This document shows, one piece after another, positions 9,379-15,750 of a stretch of 64,000 nt of DNA; position 1 is the first letter of the stretch; each line of letters starts with the position of its first letter. Position numbers and translations under genes: made by a program. The notes beneath the pieces were generated by a model, which worked only from the letters and a program-made list of their open reading frames with translations, did no database searches and was not told where the DNA came from. Source of the DNA: DATJBF01 sp035515475 (GTDB lineage: Bacteria > Verrucomicrobiota > Verrucomicrobiia > Palsa-1439); the NCBI GenBank assembly GCA_035515475.1, contig DATJBF010000045.1, positions 1-64,000 on the forward strand, written 5' to 3'.

Positions 9379-10275
9379 TTACCAGACCCGGTCGAGGCGT
9401 TCGACGACGATCACGGGGTCGCGGTCGCCCTTGCGCCAGCGTTGATTGCCCATGACGCGGACGTGTTTACCTTCGTACTTCTTCAGGTTCGTCTCGGATA
9501 ACTCCAAATATGCAATGCGATAACTGATCCGGTCCACTTCCGCCGTCCGCAACTCGTACGCGGCCGGGGCGTTCGACGCCGTCACGGGCCACAGATAACC
9601 GTCCTTCACCACGTACTGGACCTGGACATCGGGATCGATGTTGACCACGCTGACGGCAGGCGCCTCAGTCGACGGGGCAGCAGGCGCGGGCGTCGTTCCG
9701 GCCACGGCCACTGGCGGCGTGACGACCTCGGGCGCGCTCAGAGACGCGGCGGGTGCAGGCGCAGCCACCGGCGCAGCGGCGGGTTCAACCTCCACCAACT
9801 CCGCCGCAATCCAACCATTGCACTCCGGCGTGGGCTTGATTTGCGTCCACGCGCCTTTGGTCTCGACGACGTCGACCTTCGTGCCCTTCGCCAGCTTGCC
9901 GATGTCGCGATAGTTCGAGCCGGGACCGCAGCGCGCATACAGATCGTCGACGTTCACCACGCCGTCGGTCAGGAATTTGGCGCTTACGAAACATTTTGCG
10001 GCGGCGGGCAGCGGGATGCGCAGCCAGTCCATCGGTTTGCCGTGTTCGGTAACGGATTTGCGCTCGAGCACGTCGATCGCGTCGCCCTTGTGAAGCTGGA
10101 CCACGACCTCGGCGTTCAGGCTCGGGCGCGAACGGACGTTGCATCGGCCGGCTTTGACGGTGCCGTGGCCGGTCTCGGACGCGGCGAGCGCCACGGGTTG
10201 GGTAGCCAGCCCGACATCCGCCCGGGCGGACTGCGCCAGCGCCAGCGCGGCGCACATCAGTGCCGCCTGCAACAT
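9379..10275 (-). CDS. Secreted SH3b-domain protein
   Basis: The 298-residue protein starts at ATG 10275 with a signal peptide (MLQAALMCAALALAQSARA). Two bacterial SH3-like domains follow: roughly residues 45-100 (GRCNVRSRPSLNAEVVVQL, then DAIDVLER) and 100-160 (VNVDDLYARCGPGSNYRDIG, then GTKVDVVETKGAWTQI). A proline/alanine-rich linker leads to a C-terminal part with YLELSETNLKKYEGKHVRVM and DPVIVVERLDRVW. SH3b domains usually bind peptidoglycan or proteins, so a periplasmic, envelope-related role is inferred. The frame is open upstream to 10386, but that part overlaps a palindromic repeat and the rluB end and lacks a signal peptide. Confidence 0.75.
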   Translation of the reverse strand: MLQAALMCAALALAQSARADVGLATQPVALAASETGHGTVKAGRCNVRSRPSLNAEVVVQLHKGDAIDVLERKSVTEHGKPMDWLRIPLPAAAKCFVSAKFLTDGVVNVDDLYARCGPGSNYRDIGKLAKGTKVDVVETKGAWTQIKPTPECNGWIAAELVEVEPAAAPVAAPAPAASLSAPEVVTPPVAVAGTTPAPAAPSTEAPAVSVVNIDPDVQVQYVVKDGYLWPVTASNAPAAYELRTAEVDRISYRIAYLELSETNLKKYEGKHVRVMGNQRWRKGDRDPVIVVERLDRVW

Positions 10276-10286
10276 TCGTCCTCCAC

Positions 10287-10341
10287 CGTAGCCGCACCCT
10301 TTACGGGTGCGCAAAACGCAGGCATAAAGCCTGCGGCTACC
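10287..10341. repeat. Palindromic repeat (GTAGCCGC family)
   Basis: The ends GTAGCCGC and GCGGCTAC are inverted, enclosing two inner hairpins, CCCTTTACGGG-type and GCAGGCATAAAGCCTGC. It overlaps the last 5 bp of rluB. A second member of this family lies at 44782-44844. Confidence 0.65.
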
Positions 10342-11065
10342 GGCCAGCGGCCGGTGCAACCTGCATGAGTTGTTGGACCTCTTCATGAGTTAGATACCTC
10401 CATTGAGACGTTCGTAAATTGCCCAGCACGACCGGTCCCACCGCGAGACGCACGAGACGCTTCACGGGATGCCCGACCTCTGCCATCATTCTGCGAATCT
10501 GTCGTTTCCGGCCCTGGCTGAGAACCAATCGCAGTTCGGTGGTCTGGCTGTGGGCGTGCACCTGAACAATTCCGTCCGCCCGCAACAACTCGCCTTCACT
10601 TCGCACTCCCTTGAGCAACCGCGTGATCTCAGCGCTCTTCAATTCCCCCTCGACTTCTACCAAATAGGTCTTGCTCATCTTGTAGCGGGGGTGGGTCAGC
10701 CGCAAGCTAAAAGTGCCGTCGTTGGTGAGCAACAACAATCCCTCGGTATCCTTGTCGAGCCGCCCGACCGTGTAAAGCCGCGGCAGCGAGTGCGGCAACA
10801 AATCGACCGCGCGTTTACGGCCATGCGTGTCGGAGTTCGTGCAGAGAACGCCGGCAGGTTTGTTGAGCGCGATGTACACCTTGCGCTCGACAACCACGGG
10901 CTGGCCGGCGACGGCTACCGTATCGCGGTCGGGATCGATCTTGCTGCCCAGGACGCGGACCGGTTGCCCGTTGACGACGACCTGGCCTTGCTGGATCAAT
11001 TGCTCGCAACGCCGCCGCGAGGCAATGCCCGCTTCCGCAAGGAATTTCTGGAGCCGAACCAACAC
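10337..11065 (-). CDS. rluB: RsuA/RluB family pseudouridine synthase
   Basis: This 242-residue enzyme converts specific uridines in rRNA to pseudouridine. An S4 RNA-binding domain comes first (VRLQKFLAEAGIASRRRCEQ), followed by the catalytic domain with GRLDKDTEGLLLLTNDG, whose aspartate is the catalytic residue, and the C-terminal QGRKRQIRRMMAEVGHPVKRL. The large-subunit enzyme RluB is the best guess, but RluE/F or RsuA cannot be excluded by eye. The start is GTG 11065. The last codons overlap a palindromic repeat. The small basic protein gene lies 74 bp upstream. Confidence 0.92.
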   Translation of the reverse strand: MLVRLQKFLAEAGIASRRRCEQLIQQGQVVVNGQPVRVLGSKIDPDRDTVAVAGQPVVVERKVYIALNKPAGVLCTNSDTHGRKRAVDLLPHSLPRLYTVGRLDKDTEGLLLLTNDGTFSLRLTHPRYKMSKTYLVEVEGELKSAEITRLLKGVRSEGELLRADGIVQVHAHSQTTELRLVLSQGRKRQIRRMMAEVGHPVKRLVRLAVGPVVLGNLRTSQWRYLTHEEVQQLMQVAPAAGR

Positions 11066-11068
11066 GGT

Positions 11069-11134
11069 GGTAGGGCGCGACCGCCGGGCGCGCCGTTGTT
11101 CCTATTTCGGACGGCCCGGCGGTCCGTCCCTGCC
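11069..11134. repeat. Dispersed repeat (GGTAGGGCGCGACC family), copy 1
   Basis: The first 27 bp (11069-11095) are identical, in inverted orientation, to 51694-51720 upstream of prfA. The remainder carries a GGCCCGGCGGTCC-type inverted arm. It sits between rluB and the small basic protein gene. Confidence 0.65.
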
Positions 11135-11139
11135 AAATC

Positions 11140-11292
11140 TCACTCCGGTTTGGTCTTCGGCAGGCCGAACACGCGCTGGCCGTCTTTCCAGCGTCCCTGT
11201 CTCTTGAGGAGTTCCACGCGCTCGAACCGTTTCATGACGTTGCGGCGCGCTTGGATCTTGTTGGCGGACTTCAAACTGCGATGTTGTGACAT
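11140..11292 (-). CDS. Small basic protein of the Verrucomicrobia/Chlamydiae type (TIGR04137-like)
   Basis: A 50-residue, lysine- and arginine-rich protein reading MSQHRSLKSANKIQARRN at the start, then VMKRFERVELLKRQGRW and a VFGLPKTKPE end. The pattern MSQHxSLKS, KRFER, a W-K-x-G segment and GLPK is what I recall of the lineage-restricted small basic protein family of the PVC group, thought to be ribosome-associated. ATG 11292 is the only sensible start. It is followed 4 bp later by a dispersed repeat. It is the best taxonomic marker in the window; function is not established by the sequence. Confidence 0.8.
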   Translation of the reverse strand: MSQHRSLKSANKIQARRNVMKRFERVELLKRQGRWKDGQRVFGLPKTKPE

Positions 11293-11306
11293 GGTGACTT
11301 CCCGAG

Positions 11307-12305
11307 CTACGGTTTTAGTGCCAGTTTCAGTGCTTCGATTTTCGCGGTGACCTCGTCGCGGTACTCGAGGTTCTTACCAGATTGCAGGTACTTTTCAAAC
11401 TGTTTTATCGCCTCGGCGGGATTGCTGTCTTCGTAGAGCAACCCGAGCTTGTAGTGCACCAGGTCGTAGTCCGGCCGCAACTCCAGCGCCTTGCGATACG
11501 CAGCGGCCGCCTGGTCGCGCTCCTTGAGCTGCGCATGGGCGTCCCCCATCCCACTGTAGGCCAATTCGTACTTCGGGTCTTTCTCGATCGCCTTTTGGTA
11601 GTACACCAGGGCCAGATCGGGTCGCTTCTCCAGCAAATAGGTGTCGCCCATCGCATTGTTGTAGCGCGGAACGGTCGGGTCGGTGTCGATGGCCTTCTGC
11701 AGCATCAGCTTGGCATCGAGTTCGCGCAGTTCCCGGAGATACAATACGCCGAGGCTGTAATACGCGTCGCCGTTCTGGCGGCCGGCTTCCTCCTCGAGTT
11801 TCATGAACGTGATGAAATGCTGCTCCGCCCCCTTGAAGTCGCCGTCTTCCTGCAACAGCACCGCGAGATCGTGGTGGGCCCGCCCAAATTTTGGGTTGAT
11901 TTCGAGCGCCTTCTCGTAAGCCTCACGGGCTTCGGGCCTCCGTCCCGTTTCGTCGTCCAGCACGCCGATCTGCGTCCACACGTCCGCGTCGTTCGGCCGG
12001 ATCGCGAGATACCGCTGGTAATCCTTGATGGCTTCATCCTTCTGGCCCAGCCGCGCACAGACCACGCCGAGATTGTACAACGCGTCGAGATGCTGCGGGT
12101 ACAACTTGAGTGCTTTCTCGTATTCCAGTTTCGCCCGCGGGAGCGAATTGTCTTCGAAGAACCTGTTTCCGCGCTGGAAGAACTTGTTGGCTTCAGCCAA
12201 GCCCGGCTGATCCTCGGCGCCTACGCCCGTCGGCCGCGCCGCCAGCACCAGCGTCGACAGCGCCACCCCCACTGCGATCCCCCACGCTCGGCCGGCGGTT
12301 CTCAT
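11307..12305 (-). CDS. TPR-repeat protein with signal peptide
   Basis: This 332-residue exported protein starts MRTAGRAWGIAVGVALSTL and is followed by about seven to eight tetratricopeptide repeats from residue ~40 to the end. Examples are ALYNLGVVCARLGQKDEAI, VWTQIGVLDDETGRRPEA, AYYSLGVLYLRELRELDA and AYSGMGDAHAQLKERDQA. TPR arrays mediate protein-protein contacts; a periplasmic scaffold role is inferred. The ATG at 12305 overlaps the stop of the upstream gene in an ATGA arrangement, implying translational coupling with the HEAT/thioredoxin/TPR gene. Frame extension upstream of 12305 is only the antisense shadow of that gene. Confidence 0.85.
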   Translation of the reverse strand: MRTAGRAWGIAVGVALSTLVLAARPTGVGAEDQPGLAEANKFFQRGNRFFEDNSLPRAKLEYEKALKLYPQHLDALYNLGVVCARLGQKDEAIKDYQRYLAIRPNDADVWTQIGVLDDETGRRPEAREAYEKALEINPKFGRAHHDLAVLLQEDGDFKGAEQHFITFMKLEEEAGRQNGDAYYSLGVLYLRELRELDAKLMLQKAIDTDPTVPRYNNAMGDTYLLEKRPDLALVYYQKAIEKDPKYELAYSGMGDAHAQLKERDQAAAAYRKALELRPDYDLVHYKLGLLYEDSNPAEAIKQFEKYLQSGKNLEYRDEVTAKIEALKLALKP

Positions 12306-13597
12306 CGATCCCCCGGTTTCGCGTTCAACTTCTCCAAGGCCGCCTGCGCGCTCGCGACAGTCGAGCTCTCGGGAAACTCGCGTACCAACTGCTGCAACGT
12401 CGCCCGTCCCTTGTCTTTCTGGCCGATGGCCAGTTGACTCAGCCCCAAACAGTAGAGAGCTTTGTCCTTGTCCTTGCACTCGGGCCAGCGGGTCAGCAAA
12501 TGCTCGAAGCTGTAAATCGCCTGCGCGTACTCGCCGCGCCGGCCCAGCGCAAAGGCCAGCGCAAACATGGCATTGTCGGTATAGCCGTATTGGTTCTGGT
12601 CGTCGTGGGCGATGACGTTGCGCAAGTGCGGCTCGGCCAAATCCTCGCGGCCCTCCTCGAGGTACGTCTCGGCGACCTTCCAATTCGCCTGCACGTTGCC
12701 CGGATTCTGCAGCGCCAACCGACGCGCTTCGCGGAAGCTCAACTTGCCCTGGCGCGTACCCGACAGTTTGGCGAGCAGCTTGTCCTTCTCGACCAACCCC
12801 GCCACGCGCTCCATCTCGTTCCCCTGCCCGTCCAACACCAGGATCGTCGGCGCCCCGCGCACGTCGAGCCGGCGCGCCTCGCCGCTCTGCTGCGCCGCAT
12901 CGATCCGCACGCAAACGAACTCCTGCGCGGCGTCCACCACCGATTTGTCGGCCAACACGCCCTCTTCGAGTTGTTGGCAGAACTCGGAACCGCGAAGGAA
13001 GAAGTAGGCCAGAATCGGCTTGTTGAGCTGCCGCGCCTGCTTCTGTGCGTCGCTCAACGACCGCAGCCAGGAAATGCTCGCCCGCAGTTTGGCACCGGCT
13101 TCCGTCGCCGCTTCCTTGACCGAATCGGATTGGTCCGATTTCTCGACTTCCTCCAGCCACGGAACCGCCTCGGTCCGTCCGCCCTGCTGCAGGGCGACCA
13201 CGGCCGACCAACGCACCGTCGAGTTCTCGTCCTTGAGCGCCGCGTGCACCCGCTCGACATCTTCGTCGGCGTCGCTCACCTGAAGGAGGCCCGCCACCCC
13301 CATCTGCCGCCGTTCGGGATTCGACGACGCCCGCATGTCACGGAACTGCTTGACAACGCGCGGACCGCCGATGCGCGTCAGCGCGTCGGCTGCGTCAGCC
13401 CGTTCCTCTTCGTTCGTGCTGCCGATCTGCCCCACGAGGTCGTCGACGCGATCCGCGCGGGCGACGGATGCCAGCAAACACAAACAGGCCGACCACGCCA
13501 CCCATTTCCTAAGCCTGTCACCCTGAGCGGAGCGAAGGGTCCCCCGACGCGCCGGCATGCGCCCTGCAATTGCGAGATGCTTCGACAAGTTCAGCAT
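12302..13597 (-). CDS. HEAT-repeat/thioredoxin-like/TPR fusion protein
   Basis: From ATG 13597 the product is 431 residues. After a hydrophobic export signal (WVAWSACLCLLASVARA) come HEAT-like repeats (EERADAADALTRIGGPRVV, STVRWSAVVALQQGG), then a thioredoxin-like domain with ILAYFFLRGSEFCQQLEE and GAPTILVLDGQGNEM, then C-terminal TPRs. Only one cysteine is at the active-site position rather than CxxC, so disulfide exchange is doubtful. The start is ambiguous. ATG 13597 has a good AGGAAAGG ribosome site, but the first ~30 codons are a dispersed repeat; GTG 13501 begins just at the signal peptide. It is coupled to cutA upstream and the TPR gene downstream. Confidence 0.75.
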   Translation of the reverse strand: MLNLSKHLAIAGRMPARRGTLRSAQGDRLRKWVAWSACLCLLASVARADRVDDLVGQIGSTNEEERADAADALTRIGGPRVVKQFRDMRASSNPERRQMGVAGLLQVSDADEDVERVHAALKDENSTVRWSAVVALQQGGRTEAVPWLEEVEKSDQSDSVKEAATEAGAKLRASISWLRSLSDAQKQARQLNKPILAYFFLRGSEFCQQLEEGVLADKSVVDAAQEFVCVRIDAAQQSGEARRLDVRGAPTILVLDGQGNEMERVAGLVEKDKLLAKLSGTRQGKLSFREARRLALQNPGNVQANWKVAETYLEEGREDLAEPHLRNVIAHDDQNQYGYTDNAMFALAFALGRRGEYAQAIYSFEHLLTRWPECKDKDKALYCLGLSQLAIGQKDKGRATLQQLVREFPESSTVASAQAALEKLNAKPGDR

Positions 13598-13601
13598 GAC
13601 A
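13516..13601. repeat. Dispersed repeat overlapping the cutA end and the next gene start
   Basis: Reading on the minus strand it runs from GTCATGCTGAACTTGTCGAA to CGCTCCGCTCAGGGTGACA. Both outer parts are of a type often scattered between bacterial genes. Here it supplies the last codons and TGA of cutA and the first codons of the HEAT/thioredoxin gene. Confidence 0.6.
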
Positions 13602-13923
13602 CCTTTCCTTTCGTTGATGCTCCAACCCATTTCAGATACCTTCCGTCCCCCGCTGCGACCGGCACGAAGATCACCTCCGGCACTTCGTAGCTGTGCACGG
13701 CGTTCACCGTCTTGGTCACGGCAGGAATTCGCGCCCGGGTGGTCTTGATGAGCAACAGGCATTCGCGGGCGCGTTCGAGTTTCCCCTGCCACCAGTAATA
13801 CGATTCCAACCCATCCACGACGTTCACGCACGCCGCCAGCTTCTTCGTCAGAATCGCCCGGGCGATCCGGCGCGCCTCGACGCGGGTCGCGCACGTCACC
13901 ATCCCGACCACAACGTCGGTCAT
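13591..13923 (-). CDS. cutA: Divalent-cation tolerance protein CutA
   Basis: CutA is a small trimeric cytosolic protein of the ferredoxin-like fold linked to divalent metal tolerance. The 110-residue product contains the family hallmarks VTCATRVEARRIARAIL, KKLAACVNVV, SYYWWQGKLERARECLLLIKT (spread over residues ~40-60), and SYEVPEVIFVPV. Start ATG 13923 overlaps the HAD gene stop by 4 bp. The C-terminus continues a few residues past the usual end (STKGKVSC), because the final codons and the TGA stop lie in a dispersed repeat. It overlaps the start of the next gene. Confidence 0.92.
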   Translation of the reverse strand: MTDVVVGMVTCATRVEARRIARAILTKKLAACVNVVDGLESYYWWQGKLERARECLLLIKTTRARIPAVTKTVNAVHSYEVPEVIFVPVAAGDGRYLKWVGASTKGKVSC

Positions 13924-14504
13924 CGCGTCTTCCCTTCCACGAGGCCGATTACCTCGGTCAGCCTGGTGATGATGAAATCCGCCTGCTCGGCCCACTCGGG
14001 CGTGCCGCCGCCGTTGATGAGCAGCGCGCACGGTGCGCCGGCGTTCCTGGCGCATTGCACGTCCCACTTGTAGTCGCCCACGATCAGCACCTCGCTTGGC
14101 GCGGCTCCCCAGCGCCGCGCAATCTCCAAGATCGGCTCGGGAGCCGGTTTGTGCGGCCCGTCCTCCCTTGTGACAGTCACGTCGAACCTCAGGTTCAATT
14201 TTCGGCAGACGCCGTCCACCGACTTGCGCGAGTTGCGGGTCAACAGCGCGGTGGGAATCTTGCGCCGGGCCAGGAACCGCAGGAGCGTTCGCGCGCCGCG
14301 GTTCAACTTCGCGTTCGCCACGCCCGCCTCTTCGAACTTCGTGAGCACGGCGTGGACCCGGTCGTACTCCGGGCCCGTGGCCGAGCGCAGATAGTCCAGC
14401 ATATCGACGTCGCCAATCCCGGCCTCGTCCTTGATCTTTACAAAGTCGAAATACGGCGCCGTGATCGTGCCGTCCATGTCGAAAATGACGCCTTTGATGG
14501 CCAT
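13920..14504 (-). CDS. HAD-superfamily hydrolase (phosphoglycolate phosphatase-like)
   Basis: The 194-residue protein starts MAIKGVIFDMDGTITAP at ATG 14504, containing HAD motif I (DMDGT). Motif II is within KIPTALLTRNSRKSV, the lysine motif is near EDGPHKPAPEPI, and motif III/IV is LIVGDYKWDVQCARNAG. The helical cap between residues ~15 and 85 places it with beta-phosphoglucomutase/phosphoglycolate phosphatase-like enzymes. The substrate is unknown. It is translationally coupled to cutA through an ATGA overlap. Confidence 0.88.
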   Translation of the reverse strand: MAIKGVIFDMDGTITAPYFDFVKIKDEAGIGDVDMLDYLRSATGPEYDRVHAVLTKFEEAGVANAKLNRGARTLLRFLARRKIPTALLTRNSRKSVDGVCRKLNLRFDVTVTREDGPHKPAPEPILEIARRWGAAPSEVLIVGDYKWDVQCARNAGAPCALLINGGGTPEWAEQADFIITRLTEVIGLVEGKTR

Positions 14505-14649
14505 GGGAACCGCGATGAAAGCACATCGCCGCGAAAATGCCAATCCGGAAGGCGACTCGGCCCCAAGCCGGGTCACAACAAAGTGGAATTAAGTCTGGCG
14601 GTGGGCTCCATTTGGCCGTACAGTCCCCCCGCAGTTGTTGGGAGGAACC

Positions 14650-15750
14650 ATGACATCACGTTTTGTTGTCCTGTTCGTAATCGGCGTCACCGCTCTCGGC
14701 AGCGCGACCGCGACGCCAGCCCGGAGCCGGGGTCGCTTCAACCGGCGCGGCAACATCCTCATCGCCGACCAACTCAACAATCGTGTCATCGAGGTCGATA
14801 CCAACACCCACGCGATCGTCTGGCAGTTTGGCGACGGCGGCGCGATCCCCGGCCCCACCACCATTTTTGCGCCGCACGACGCCGAACGCTTCCACCGACT
14901 CACGCTCATCGCCTGCACGGGGGCGACGCCGGGTTCCGAACCCGGTTGTGTTGAGGGCTGTGCCGACAGCCGGGTGATCGTCGTCAACAAGCGGGGCCGG
15001 ATCGTCTGGCAGTACGGGCAGGCCGGCCTGACGGGCTCCGGCACCAACGAGCTGGACCGCCCTGTCTCCGCACGGTTCCTCCCGCGCCACCATTACCTCA
15101 TCACCGATCAGGGAAATAACCGGGTCATCGATGTCACGCGAAAGAAAAACATCGCCTGGCAATACGGGACCACCGGCGTCAGCGGCTCGGACACCAACCA
15201 ACTCAACAATCCCAGTAGCGCCGAGCGGCGCCTGGGAAACTATACCGTGATCGCCGACGAAGGGAACAACCGCGTCATCATCGTGAACCGCCACGATAAG
15301 TTGATGGCGCAACTCGATACGCTCGGGGACGGCACCGCGCTCGACGGCCCGACTTATGCCGGCCGGTTGAAGGGTCCGCATACGCTCGTGGCCGACTCGC
15401 TCAACAACCGCATCGTCGAGCTCGACCAGACCGGCTCCAACGTGTTCGAGTACGTCACCAGCGCGCGGCCCGGCAGCGTTGCCGATCCCAATCCCTCGCA
15501 CGTCGTCCGCCTCAAGAAGGGCAACACACTGATCAGCGACCAGTTCAATCACCAGGTCATCGAGGTCGACCCCGACGGGACAATCGTGTTCAGTTACGGG
15601 ACCATCGGCGTCGCCGGCTCCAGTACCAACGAACTCGACGCGCCCTACGATGCCAAGGTCATCGGCGACTACACCGGCCTGACGTTGCCCAGAGTCCCCC
15701 ACCACGGCGGTGGCGGCAGCAGCAGCGATTGGTTCTCGTTCGGCTTCTAA
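14650..15750 (+). CDS. Exported NHL/beta-propeller repeat protein
   Basis: From ATG 14650, 5 nt after GGAGG, the 366-residue protein begins with a signal peptide (MTSRFVVLFVIGVTALGSATA). Repeats of ~50 residues follow with the signature ADQLNNRVIEVD, TDQGNNRVIDV, ADEGNNRVIIVN, ADSLNNRIVELD and SDQFNHQVIEVD, alternating with W-QYG or F-x-YG strands. These make a six-bladed NHL-like propeller. The C-terminus is glycine/serine rich (HHGGGGSSSDWFSFGF). A periplasmic or surface binding role is inferred. Its stop overlaps that of the convergent ankyrin-thioredoxin gene by 4 bp. Confidence 0.82.
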   Translation: MTSRFVVLFVIGVTALGSATATPARSRGRFNRRGNILIADQLNNRVIEVDTNTHAIVWQFGDGGAIPGPTTIFAPHDAERFHRLTLIACTGATPGSEPGCVEGCADSRVIVVNKRGRIVWQYGQAGLTGSGTNELDRPVSARFLPRHHYLITDQGNNRVIDVTRKKNIAWQYGTTGVSGSDTNQLNNPSSAERRLGNYTVIADEGNNRVIIVNRHDKLMAQLDTLGDGTALDGPTYAGRLKGPHTLVADSLNNRIVELDQTGSNVFEYVTSARPGSVADPNPSHVVRLKKGNTLISDQFNHQVIEVDPDGTIVFSYGTIGVAGSSTNELDAPYDAKVIGDYTGLTLPRVPHHGGGGSSSDWFSFGF

